Positions 1 to 10,500 of a stretch of DNA of 64,000 bases are shown piece after piece; position 1 is the stretch's first letter, and each line of letters opens with the position of its first letter. The position numbers and the translations under genes were made by a program. This DNA comes from Cyrtodaria siliqua (Eukaryota > Mollusca > Bivalvia > Adapedonta > Hiatellidae), in assembly GCA_037043455.1 (NCBI GenBank), contig JAWPHD010001353.1:186001-250000 (forward strand), read 5' to 3'. A model generated the notes under the pieces. It worked only from the letters and a program-made list of their open reading frames with translations, made no database searches and was not told the DNA's origin.

Positions 1-440
1 CATCTGCACTAGAGTACATAATTGATGGCTCCCAGGGTACCCTGGACTTGATTGATGGCAGCTCTCCAGATTTCGAGGCACACTTATGGTGGCTGAGTCA
101 ATATTACAAATCCCATTTGGGTCAATATCACTGCTTGAGCTCATAAAGCTGCAAATTTATCAATACTAAAAGACTGCTGGGAGTAAAACACAATACAAAA
201 CAAATTGTATTTTAATAATAATTAATAATTGGACGTTGGTTAACAGCTCATAAGCGTATTATAGGTTAAAACAGTATTTTAAAAGCTTATTAAATGTGTT
301 TTTATTTCTCACATAACTTGCCATGTGGGAATGTGATAAGTGCGGGAGCCATGAAATATTTATCACAATACACTAGTGTAATAAATATGCAAATAAAGGC
401 TGAATCATTATTCTGTCTTATTCGTTATGTGTGATTTAAT
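1..440. other. AT-rich low-copy DNA, no feature seen
   Basis: I see no coding potential, tRNA-like box or clear repeat here. The stretch is AT-rich and precedes a degenerate AT-rich repeat. Confidence 0.5.
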
Positions 441-790
441 GAAATGGTTGCACATTTAGCATATCGAACATCTATTTATTTAAATCGAAAACATTTATTT
501 TAATCACAAGCTTTGAGGTAAATCTTGTGGCGATTTAATAAATATTTTTCATATTAAGTGATGTGTTGCAGATTTAATTATAATGTTGCACATTTTTTTA
601 ATCGAATGTAAATTTATTTAAATCGCAAACATTTATTTCAAACAAAACCATTTATTATTAAATCATGTGGCGATTTAAAATGGACATGCACATTTTGTAA
701 AAATATGGTTTCTATTTAAGCGATACGATGCAGATTTAATTAAATTGTTACACATTTATTATATTGAATGTTGATTTATTTAAATGTCGG
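441..790. repeat. Degenerate AT-rich tandem repeat, about 3 copies of 140-160 bp
   Basis: The phrase TTGCACATTT (or a close variant) followed by TTTATTTAAAT recurs near 451, 590 and 751. GCAGATTTAATTA recurs near 568 and 730. Spacing is 139 and 161 bp, so the units are imperfect and old. No coding content is seen. Confidence 0.55.
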
Positions 791-953
791 ACAGTCCATG
801 TTAAATAGTGAAAACAGGATGGAGCTAATAATAGTTTTTTATCATTGGCACTCCTACTGCCACACTGGAAGACCACTCCGTCGACACAAAACGGATACCC
901 CACCCAGTCATATCATTTTGACAATGAGGCGACCAATTCAAGCACTGCCTTTT

Positions 954-1734
954 ATATGCATAATGTCAAGCAATAGGGCTACTAGTACCATGCATAATGT
1001 CAAGCAAGAGGGCTTCTAGTACCATGCATAATGTCAAGCAAGAGGGCTACTAGTACCTTGCATAACATCAAGCAAGAGGGCTACTAGTACCAGGCATAAT
1101 GTCAAGCAAGAGGGCTACTAGTACCATGCATAATGTCAAGCAAGAGGGCTACTAGTACCTTGCATAACATCAAGCAAGAGGGCTACTAGTACCATGCATA
1201 ATGTCAAGCAAGAGGGCTACTAGTACCATGCATAATGTCAAGCAAGAGGGCTTCTAGTACCATGCATAATGTCAAGCAAGAGGGCTACTAGTACCTTGCA
1301 TAACATCAAGCAAGAGGGCTACTAGTACCATGCATAATGTCAAGCAAGAGGGCTACTAGTACCATGCATAATGTCAAGCAAGAGGGCTACTAGTACCTTG
1401 CATAACATCAAGCAAGAGGGCTACTAGTACCATGCATAATGTCAAGCAAGAGGGCTACTAGTACTATGCATAATGTCAAGCAAGACGACTACTAGTACCT
1501 TGCATAATGTCAAGCAAGAGGGCTACTAGTACCATGCATAATGTCAAGCAAGAGGGCTACTAGTACCATGCATAATGGCAAGAAGTAGGGCTTCTAGTAT
1601 CATGCATAATGTCAAGAAGTAGGGCTACTAGTACTATGCATAATGTCAAGCAAGACGACTACTAGTACCATGCATAATGTCAAGCAAGAGGGCTACTAGT
1701 ACCATGCATAATGTCAAGAAGTAGGGCTACTAGT
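954..1734. repeat. Minisatellite, 34-bp unit, about 23 copies, with 7-mer higher-order structure
   Basis: The unit is ACCATGCATAATGTCAAGCA plus AGAGGGCTACTAGT. A variant reading CCTTGCATAACATC occurs as units 4, 7, 11 and 14, and a TTCTAGT variant as units 2 and 9. Units 2-8 (987-1224) and 9-15 (1225-1462) carry the same variant order, so a 238-bp block of seven monomers was duplicated. Later units carry GACGACT or AAGAAGTAGGG variants. Each unit has ATGCAT and ACTAGT palindromes. Non-coding. Confidence 0.95.
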
Positions 1735-1754
1735 ACCATTTTTATGAAGTCTTT

Positions 1755-3272
1755 AGTGTGGCCTGGGAGGGGATTAAATGCAGGACCTCTCCCAGTCCAC
1801 CTCTACCCATAAGACATCATGTGACCTGGGAGGGGATTTAATGCAGGACCTCTCCCAGTCCACCTCTACCACTAAGACACCACTGTGACCCGGGAGGGAA
1901 TTTAATGCAGGACCTCTCCCAGTCCACCCCTACCCATAAGACACCATGTGACCCGGGAGGGGATTTAATGCAGGACCTCTCCCAGTCCACCTCTACCACT
2001 AAGACACCATGTGACCCGGGAGGGGATTTAATGCAGGACCTCTCCCAGTCCACCTCTACCATAAGACACCATGTGACCCGGGAGGGGATTTAATGCAGGA
2101 CCTCTCCCAGTCCACCTCTACCACTAAGACACCACTGTGACCCGGGAGGGGATTTAATGCAGGACCTCTCCCAGTCCATCTCTACCACTAAGACACCACT
2201 CTGACCCGGGAGGGGGTTTAATGCAGGACCTCTCCCAGTCCACCTCTAGCACTAAGACACCACTGTGACCCGAGAGGGAATTTAATGCAGGACCTCTCCC
2301 TGTCCACCTCTACCACTAAGACACCACTGTGACCCGGGAGGGAATTTAATGCAGGGTCTCTCCCAGTCCACCTCTACCACTAAGACACCAAGTGACCCTG
2401 GAGGGAATTTAATGCAGGGCCTCTCCCTGTCCACCTCTACCACTAAGACACCACTGTGACCCCGGAGGGAATTTAATGCAGGGCCTCTCCCAGTCCACCT
2501 CTACCATTAAGACACCGATGTTACCCGGGAGGGAACTTAATGCAGGACCTCTCCCAGTCCACCTCTACCATTAAGACACCACTGTGACCCGGGAGGGGAT
2601 TTAATGCAGGACCTCTCCCAGTCATCCTCTACCACTAAGACACCACTGTGACCCGGGAGGGAATTTAATGCAGGACCTCTCCCAGTCCACCTCTACCACA
2701 AAGACACCACGTGACCCAGGAGGGGATTTAATGCAGGACCTCTCCCAGTCATCCTCTACCACTAAGACACCACTGTGACCTGGGAGGGGATTTAATGCAG
2801 GACCTCTCTAAGTCCACCTCTACCACTAAGACACCACTGTGACCTGGGAGGGGATTTAATGCAGGACCTCTCCCAGTCCATTTCTACCACTAAGACACCA
2901 CTGTGACCCGGGAGGGGATTTAATGCAGGACCTCTCCCAGTCCACCTCTACCACTAAGACACCACTGTAACCCAGGAGGGAATTTAATGCAGAACCTCTC
3001 CCAGTCCACCTCTACCATTAAGACACTACTGTGACCCGGGAGGGGATTTAATGCAGGACCTCTCCCAGTCCACCTCTACCATTAAGACACCACTGTGACC
3101 CGGGAGGGGATTTAATGCAGGACCTCTCCCAGTCCACCTCTACCATTAAGACACCACTGTGACCCATGAGGGGATTTAATGCAGGACCTCTCCCAGTCCA
3201 CCTCTCCACTAAGACACCACTGTGACCCGGGAGGGGATTTAATGCAGGGCTTCTCCCAGTCCACCTCTACCA
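1755..3272. repeat. Minisatellite, 63-64 bp unit, about 24 copies
   Basis: CAGGACCTCTCCCAGTCCAC recurs every 63-64 bp (for example at 1781, 1844 and 1908). Within each unit GGGAGGGG and CCTCTCCC are near-complementary around the TTTAATGCAGGA core, so single strands could form a hairpin. Copies differ at scattered sites (CACTG or CATG, GGGA or GGAA), giving a moderately aged array. Short open frames here are by-products of the repeat. Confidence 0.95.
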
Positions 3273-3910
3273 TGATTTTTTCTAACAAAAGGACGGACGG
3301 ACGCATGTACGGACGGATTGATTACTATATGCCTCCCTTCAGGGACATAAAAAGGCAAAAAGTCTGGTGCAGTGTAAAACATAGATGCACCTCTCCTCTG
3401 CCTCTTTTTTTTTTTACCAATATGAGTTCCATAACTACAGGTGTTTCTTGGGCAATCTGTCTGACCATCCAACTTAACCAAGACAAGGTGACCATTAACA
3501 TTGTGAACAAGTTTCATGTAGACTGAAACATAAAGAATTAAGTTATAGTGGGATTTTTTTGATTTTTAACTTATACCAATTTAAGGGGTTCTGGAGCAAT
3601 CAGGTTGGTTAACCAACTTGACCTAGACATGGTGATTATAAAAATTGTGACCAAGTTTCATAAAGATTAGAATATAAATACGTAATTATGCAGAATCCAC
3701 TTTTTATTTGTGGTTTTTACCATTCAAGTGCTATAACTCCCGTGTTTCTGTTATAATCAGGCTGGTTATCAATTAAACTTAAATCTATACATTCTGACTA
3801 TTACACTGCGACCAATTTTTTTAAAAAATTACTGAACTGAGAACGAAATCCAAAAATGAGATGGACAGATCGACCGACCGACCAACAAGAGTAATACACA
3901 CCCTCTTATT
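3273..3910. mobile_element. Tails and degenerate units of pearl-like dispersed repeats
   Basis: GGACGGACGGACG at about 3291, then ACTATATGCCTCCCTTCAGG, resembles the 3' end of the element at 14373-15451. After it come about three degenerate ~140-bp units (near 3411, 3541 and 3680) sharing CCAACTTAACC, AAGTTTCAT and CATAACT-type phrases. They end in GACCGACCGACC and a CCCTC/GAAAGGGAG hairpin near 3900. This fits known bivalve elements with internal tandem units and a tetranucleotide tract. The family is inferred by architecture only. Confidence 0.5.
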
Positions 3911-3980
3911 CGAAAGGGAGCATACTCCTGGTAAACAACAATGAGTAGCATTTCTTGGAGGACCTCTTAATGTTGCTTCC

Positions 3981-4048
3981 ATCCAAGATTCAATGTCATC
4001 CAAGATTCAATGTCATCCAAGATTCAGCGTCATCCAAGATTCAGTGTC
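3981..4048. repeat. 17-bp tandem repeat, 4 copies
   Basis: ATCCAAGATTCAATGTC recurs at 3981, 3998, 4015 and 4032 with one or two changes. Confidence 0.9.
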
Positions 4049-4253
4049 AGAACCTTCAGTAATGTAATGCAAAACAATCACAGTCAGAGTTTTCCAATAA
4101 CATTACTAATTCTTGTGGTCATTAATGTAATAATTGACAAGTGGAATGGCTGACACAGTATTCAACTGGACATCTACCAGAGACTGATACTGTCTTTCTA
4201 CAAATATTGGACAATTCTGATTATCAAAAAAAAATCAAAAAAATCAGAGTATC

Positions 4254-5250
4254 ATGACAGCCTCATTTCCGATGAAGGGTTTACGAGACACCTTTAACAT
4301 GCACAGGGTACTGCTCTTCCTGCATATGGGACCGATGGCTTTACATTCACTCATGTGGATGGCATTACTTCTACATACTTTTATACCCCATAAAACTCTA
4401 GATAGTTTACTGTTTGAGAAACTCCACAATAGATTTTGTAAATATTTACTTGGAGTGCATAAAAAGTCCTCTAATTTTGCTTGTAGACTTGAGCTCGGTA
4501 GAGAAAGAATTTTCAATTATATAACTTCACTTGCATTAAAATTAAATGAACACTTAATCCAGCTTCCAGCTAATAGATTTTTAAAAGAAGTGTATAATGT
4601 TGATAAGGCCCTTAATTCAATGAAGGTCAAAGGTCACGGTATTCTTTTATCAATAACCCTTTAAATAAATATACAGATGTAGCCTCCAAAACCATTGGAT
4701 GCTAAACAAATTCCACAAACAATCTCACAGAAGTATACTGCAGATATCACTGCTGAAATTAATTCTTTAAAATAGCAAATTGTACGACAATAAACTTCAT
4801 AATTATTTGTTATTTGGACTCATTAAATTAATTACCGTACAAAAGAACTTACACAAATTTGAATTGGTTCACAAGATTTACTTATAGAACGGGGTCATTA
4901 TTTTAAACCTATATTATCACGTGAAAATATACTTTGCACTATGTAATCAAACTGAAGATGAAGTAAATTCTATTATATTTTGTAAAAAATGTACGGAACT
5001 TAGGAAACCGTTATTTAAACAGTTTAACATTAACATACCTGATCTGTGTACCACTCTGATGCAACTTTTGCTATTTTAAAACATTAACTCAACCCAGTTA
5101 ATGTTAAAGATGTAATTTTACGTCACCATTATCAATAAGATAGTTCTGTTGTTATTATAGTTAAGATATTTATCTTACTTGTTAAATGAATATATGGAAG
5201 ACACCTTTTTTATGCAATGGTTTTTTGAATAAAAAATATTCTATTTTATT
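4254..5250 (+). pseudogene. Decayed non-LTR retrotransposon (LINE), C-terminal region
   Basis: An open frame at 4254-4664 includes LEKLHNRFCKYLLGV-like text (here FEKLHNRFCKYLLGVHKKSS) followed by LELGRERI. That is a typical segment downstream of the reverse-transcriptase domain in many invertebrate LINEs. Stops and shifts follow. A later segment near 4950-5030 reads CNQTEDEVNSIIFC, matching the cysteine-containing 'CxLC..EDE.HF...C' tail, but in a different frame from the LCTM just before it, so there is an indel. The 3' end is AT-rich with AATAAA and TATTCTATTTTATTCT, like a LINE tail. No catalytic motif is present, so it is a dead fragment. Clade not assigned. Confidence 0.7.
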
Positions 5251-5307
5251 CTACATACTGTTACACTACCTTGCCCGAGTAAGTTTACCAAAGGACTGCA
5301 TTTGAAA

Positions 5308-6495
5308 ACAAGAGGTCAATGACCTTGAAGCTCTACTGATTGATTTTGATTTCAGGAAGTAGTCGCTACAGACTTGTTTTTTGAAAATTTATTTTTTAGC
5401 CGTGGCGGCCATCTTGAATTTCCGGCCGACCTGAAATTTTGCTAGGATCAATTATACATCAAGAGCAACATTCCTGTGAAGTTTCATGAAAATCCGTCAA
5501 GTAGTTTCAGAGGAGTAGTCGCTACAAGTTTTCATTATACAACTCTAGGTAAACAAAGATGGCCACTGGCAGCCATGTTTAACGTCGAATCAAAATAATG
5601 TTTGACTCTGATAACCATCATGTCATGCTGATCATTTTACAAAAAGTCCCATATCAATATCACTTATAGTTTTCAAGACGTAGTCGCTACAAACTTCATT
5701 TTTAAAAATCTATTTTTAGCTGTGGTGGCCATCTTGAATTTCCGGCCAATCTGAAATTTTGCTAAGATCAATTAGACATTAAGAGCAACATTCCTGTTAA
5801 GTTTCATGAAAATCCGCCAAGTAGTTCCAAAGGAGTAGCCGCTACAAGTTTTTACTATATAACTCTATGTAAACAAAGATGGCCGCTGGCAGCAATGTTT
5901 AACGTTGAATCAAAACAATTTTTGACAAGGACCAACATCATGTCATGCTGATCATTTTAGAAAAAAGTCCCATATCAATATCACTTATAGTTTTTCAAGA
6001 AGAAGTCGCTACAAACTTGTATTTTGAAAATTTATTTTTAGCTGTGGGGGCCATCTTGAATTTCCGGCCAACCTGAAATTTTGCTAGGATCAATTAGACA
6101 TCAAAAGAAACATTCCTGTGAAGTTTCATGAAAATCCGTCAAGTAGTTTCAGAGGAGTAGTCGCTACAAGTTTTCATTATATAACTCTATGTAAACAAAG
6201 ATGGCCGCTGGCAGCCATGTTTAACGTCGAATCAAAACGATATCAATATCACTTATAGTTTTCAAGAAGTAGTCGCTACAAACTTGTTTTTTAAAAACCT
6301 ATTTTTAGATTTGGCGGCCATCTTGGATTTCAACATGAATTTTTGCTAGGATCAACTAGACTTCATGGGCAACATTTCTGTAAAGTTTCATGAAAATCCA
6401 TTCAGTAGTTTCAGAGGAGTAGTCGCTACAAAAAAAAATTTACAGACAGATGGACCATGGCTTTAGCTCTGCTGATCTCTGATCAGTCGAGCTAA
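5308..6495 (+). mobile_element. Pearl/HINE-like non-autonomous element with ~322-bp internal repeats
   Basis: The 5' end reads ACAAGAGGTCAATGACCTTG, containing the hairpin AGGTCA-A-TGACCT, then AGCTCTACTGAT (5329-5340). The interior has units starting GTAGTCGCTACA at 5359, 5680, 6002 and 6269, with spacing 321, 322 and 267 (the last has a deletion). A second GTAGTCGCTACA lies inside each unit. The 3' end (6463-6495) is the stem TTAGCTC, CTGATC-TCT-GATCAG, GAGCTAA, and its last arm is the inverted partner of the 5' AGCTCTACTGAT (11 of 12 match). Architecture matches bivalve pearl and HINE (Helentron-derived) elements; assignment is inference. Confidence 0.7.
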
Positions 6496-6844
6496 CAACA
6501 GGGAATGAATCCAACGTGAATGCAACCTTGGAACGCTGGATTAAGAGGAAAGTAGACTAACCACTCAGTTACTGCGGATCCACCACAGAAAAGGCAAGAG
6601 TATATAGTATGTCAATAGCGACAAATTACTTTGGTTGACTATTTTGGCCCTTATTTGTGTGAACAGTATTTGCTATAATATTATTTGCTAATGACAAAGT
6701 GAATAACTACAAGGCAACGGCCTACATGTCCAAACATGTTGTGAAGTAGTCCAGATTTTTTATTTGACCACCAACAGTAATGTAAATCCAAAGTCTTTAG
6801 AGAAATTCGTTCCTTACATATCATATTCAATTTAATTAATGTCA
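6496..6844. other. Low-copy DNA, no feature seen
   Basis: No repeat, tRNA-like box or convincing frame is visible between the element end and the next tandem block. Confidence 0.4.
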
Positions 6845-7480
6845 CTAACAGTGGAGGATGCATGTCGTAGCACAGACCAGATATGACCTATATTTCATCC
6901 AAATTAGGTCATAGCAACCAGAAATTCCGCAAATGATGTTAGATGCATATAAGTAACATTCTGTGAAATTTTGGTAAAATCCTGCTAGAAAGATGAAAGA
7001 TATGCATGTCGTAGTGGTCCGAATGTGACCTATATTTCGTCCAAAGTAAGTCACAGCAACAAGAAATTCTGCAAATGATGTAAGCTGTACATAAAGAACA
7101 TTCTGGTGAAATTTGGTGAAAGTCCTGCAAGCAATAAGCAAGAGATGCATGTTGGAGCATGGTCAGGATGTGACCTATATTTAGTAAGTAGGTCACAGCG
7201 ATGCGAAATTTGGCACATGATGTTAGATGCATATAAGGGACATTCTGGCGAAAATCATGATAGATTCAAGATAGGCATGTTGTAGCGGAGACCAGACGTT
7301 CGACTAAATTTGTCGATATTTGGTCACAGGACCCGAAATTCTGCACATGATGTTAGATGCATGTAAGGAACATTCTGGTGAAAATCCTGCAAGAAAGAAG
7401 CAAGATACACATGTCTTAGCATCGACCAGACGTGACCTATATTTCATCGAAAGTAGGTCACAGCGACCCAAATTATTGTA
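6845..7480. repeat. Degenerate tandem repeat, about 5 copies of 130-145 bp
   Basis: GCATGTCGTAG-like starts recur at about 6861, 7005, 7148, 7276 and 7410. They share GTGACCTATATTTCGTC, AGGTCACAGC, ATGATGTTAGATGCATA and GAACATTCTGGTGAAA. Divergence between copies is high. It resembles the core of a pearl-like element without recognisable ends. Confidence 0.75.
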
Positions 7481-7524
7481 AAACAATGAGCCAAGTGACT
7501 GGTATCTACAAATGGAGGACACTG

Positions 7525-7770
7525 AAATTGAATTGAACGTTGTTTAAATTGAGGCTTATCAACATATAACAGGCTATTTAGAGCCGCCCCAGAGAGAACC
7601 TGCCCTACTCTTACTTAAACAAACAGATTCCTATAATGGATCTTTAATATGCTCCAAGGGTAGACTCTGATACACATCCCCATTGGAAGGACAAGGCTAT
7701 GGGAAAGTGTCTTGCACGCTTAACTCTGAAGAAACTCAATGACACCGGTGACGAGGAATATTTTCTGTGA
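7525..7770 (-). mobile_element. Old tRNA-SINE copy (family A), head degraded
   Basis: The 3' body is recognisable in reverse orientation: ATTGAATTGAACGTTGTTTA, TTTAGAGCCGCCCCAGAGAG, CCTGCCCTACTCTTAC and GGGAAAGTGTCTTGC. It is the same family as the intact copy at 7987-8293, but the B-box end is unrecognisable. Confidence 0.7.
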
Positions 7771-7986
7771 TAATGTACTAGATGGGCGAGTCTTAAACTT
7801 TGCAATTTGTATCTGCATTGGAGTGGAAGCTTGGACAAGTTGTGATGGAGGCCACACCATATGGATGTTTTTGTTTTTTTGGAATGAGGATACACAATAT
7901 TGGTGTTGTCCATGACTAAGACCTCACTATAACGTTATTGTCTTCAGATTTATGGCACCTTACAACTGAAGAAGAGATCAATTATG

Positions 7987-8293
7987 GATTGAATTGAATG
8001 TTGTTTAACGGCTCATCAACACAGTATAGATTATTTAGAGCCGCCGGGGAAGGATACATAGGAATCCGGGAACCTGCCCTACTCTTATTATCGAATAGAT
8101 TTCTATAGTTCTTTAACGTGCTCGGAGGGTAGACCGATACACGGGACCGCCCGGTTTACGTCCCCATCTGACGGACGAGGCTATGGGAAAGTGTCTTGCC
8201 CAAGAACACACCGATGGAACTCAGTGGCACCATGGAGGATTGAACCCGGGGCCTCCGGTTACAAATCCGCCGCACTACCGACTGCGCCACGCC
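7987..8293 (-). mobile_element. tRNA-derived SINE, family A, nearly intact, 12-bp TSD
   Basis: Read on the minus strand it begins GGCGTGGCGCAGTCGG (A box), with GGGTTCAATCCTCC (B box) about 45 bp further on. A body of about 230 bp ends in ...TTAAACAACATTCAATTCAA. It is flanked by a perfect 12-bp direct repeat AGATCAATTATG at 7975-7986 and 8294-8305, the target-site duplication of an LINE-driven insertion. RNA polymerase III would read it leftward. The small open frame across it is not a gene. Confidence 0.92.
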
Positions 8294-8305
8294 AGATCAA
8301 TTATG

Positions 8306-8677
8306 AAACTGCCTGCTTACAAAACGCCATTACTTAAGAAAGTCACTTTCATCTATTTGAATGAGGAAGTAATTAAAAACAAAGTGTTAACATGACTGGC
8401 CAATATTCTGTCTTCTGAAGGACTAAAAAATAAAACAAATGCACTAGATTGGTTTTCCACTTGTTAGTTTAAATTCTCATATCAAGGCGTGGTGCCGGGG
8501 AGAATACAGTCTCCATGAAATATAACCTGGCGTGGAGCCTGGACGAAAACATCATCAAAGAAAAATGAAACATAATAATTTAGTAAACTCTTTATTAAAA
8601 CTGGCTTTTCCCTCCAACCCATATTTTAGTTAAAAGAAATGTACTTGTGATTCTTTAAAAAACGTTTATAAAACATA
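8306..8677. other. Low-copy DNA, no feature seen
   Basis: AT-rich sequence between the SINE duplication and the 31-bp array. No coding or RNA signal recognised. Confidence 0.4.
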
Positions 8678-9169
8678 TTAACAAGTAAATGTAGATACAG
8701 CAGGTGTGTCAACAAGTAAATGTAGATACAGCAGGTGTGTCAACAAGTAAATGTAGATACAGCAGGTGTGTCAACAAGTAAATGTAGATAAAACAGGTGT
8801 GTCAAGAAGTAAATGTAGATACAGCAGGTGTGTCAACAAGTAAATGTAGATAAAACAGGTGTGTCAACAAGTAAATGTAGATACAGCAGGTGTGTCAGTC
8901 AACAAGTAAATGTAGATACAACAGGTGTGTCAACAAGTAAATGTAGATACAGCAGGTGTGTAAACAAGTAAATGTAGATAAAACAGGTGTGTCAAGAAGT
9001 AAAGGTAGATCAAACAGGTGTGTCAAGAAGTAAATGTAGATAAAACAGGTGTGTCAAGAAGTAAATGTAGATAAAACAGGTGTGTCAAGAAGTAAATGTA
9101 GATAAAACAGGTGTGTCAAGAAGTAAATGTAGATAAAACAGGTGTGTCAAGAAGTAAATGTAGATAAAG
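8678..9169. repeat. Minisatellite, 31-bp unit, about 16 copies
   Basis: The unit is AACAAGTAAATGTAGATACA plus GCAGGTGTGTC. The first half of the array mixes ATACAGCAGG and ATAAAACAGG with CAACAAG. The second half (from about 8990) is nearly uniform CAAGAAG plus ATAAAACAGG, so it is probably a more recent expansion of one variant. One unit has a 4-bp GTCA insertion near 8898. Confidence 0.95.
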
Positions 9170-9219
9170 AAGATATTGTACTGTCTGAATATATATTATC
9201 AAATTTATTTCACAAAATT

Positions 9220-9510
9220 TAAAATAACACGGACATAAACTTTATCAAATTACTGAAAAAGTCCCAAGAATCACAGCCATTGGTGTTTACGTTATTATGC
9301 AGTTTCATTGCAGTCCCATAGTAGTTTTTGAGTTATGCCACGGACAAGAATTATAAGTATAAAATTACAAAGGGCAGTAACTCTAATTTGAATGAAGTTA
9401 TTTTTGGTTATTGTGCTCTGCACTTCCTCGCATTGCCCTCTATCATTTAAGACATCATCAAAGACAAACAGACAGACAAAGCAGCAACTATAGAATGACC
9501 CCTCTTTATT
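9220..9510. mobile_element. Fragment of the dispersed repeat family seen at 63493-64000
   Basis: It shares AGTTTCATTGCAGTCCCA, TAGTTTTTGAGTTATGC, GGACAAGAAT, AAAATTACAAAGGGCA, TAACTCTAATTTGAATGA and CTCTGCACTTCCTC with 63590-63990. A run of short GACAGACA tracts near 9465 marks a likely 3' end. Only about one to two units are present. Confidence 0.65.
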
Positions 9511-9677
9511 CTTAAGGGACTGAAAACAATGAATGAGCCTAAAAATGATGCATTATATATAAGCAAATTTTTGCGCAGTACATGTAATACGTGTCATCCA
9601 GTCACTAAGGTTACGCACCAGGGTTAATTTAGGCATTTTATGCACCAGATTTCATTCAAAATCTATTCTGAATTCAA

Positions 9678-10434
9678 ATTTTACAACTGAACAACACGAT
9701 GATATCACCATATTTAGATTGTATTACATCTGTATCATGAACAGCACGATGATATCACCATATTTAGATTGTATTACATCTGTATCATGAACAGCACGAT
9801 GATATCACCATATTTAGATTGTATTACATCTGTATCATGAACAGCACGATGATATCACCATATTTAGATTGTATTACATCTGTATCATGAACAGCACGAT
9901 GATATCACCATATTTACAACTGAACAACACGATGATATCACCATATTTAGATTGTATCACATCTGTATCATGAACAGCATGATGATATAACCATATTTAG
10001 ATTGTATTACATCTGTATCATGAACAGCACGATGATATCACCATATTTACAACTGAACAACACGATGATATCACCATATTCACAACTGAACAACAGGATG
10101 ATATCACCATATTTACAACTGAACAACACGATGATATCACCATATTTAGATTGTATTACATCTGTATCATGAACAGCACGATGATATCACCATATTTAGA
10201 TTGTATTACATCTGTATCATGAACAGCATGATGATATCACCATATTTAGATTGTATTACATCTGTATCATGATGATATCACCATATTTAGATTGTATTAC
10301 ATCTGTATCATGAACAGCACGATGATATCACCATATTTACAACTGAACAACACGATGATATCACCATATTTACAACTGAACAACAGGATGATATCACCAT
10401 ATTTACAACTGAACAACACGATGATATCACCATT
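9678..10434. repeat. Minisatellite with two interleaved unit lengths, 50 and 33 bp
   Basis: The common core GATGATATCACCATATTTA is followed either by GATTGTATTACATCTGTATCAT (50-bp unit) or by CAACT (33-bp unit). Runs alternate: four or more long units from 9739, then mixed. A block of short units near 10030-10140 is repeated near 10317-10434. The short unit is probably a deletion derivative of the long one. Each core carries the GATATC palindrome. Confidence 0.93.
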
Positions 10435-10500
10435 AAAAAAAAATTGAAATTGAAAAAATAAAAATATAAATCAAAAAAAAAAAATTAAAAAAAAATGTTA
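10435..10500. repeat. A-rich low-complexity tract
   Basis: Long A runs broken by single T, G or C. It sits exactly between the 33/50-bp array and the 166-bp element, so it may be the tail or junction of an old insertion. Confidence 0.7.

Noticed and set aside
954..3272. CRISPR-like regular repeats
   Set aside because: Units are contiguous tandem copies without unique spacers, in eukaryotic repeat-rich DNA; no cas genes.
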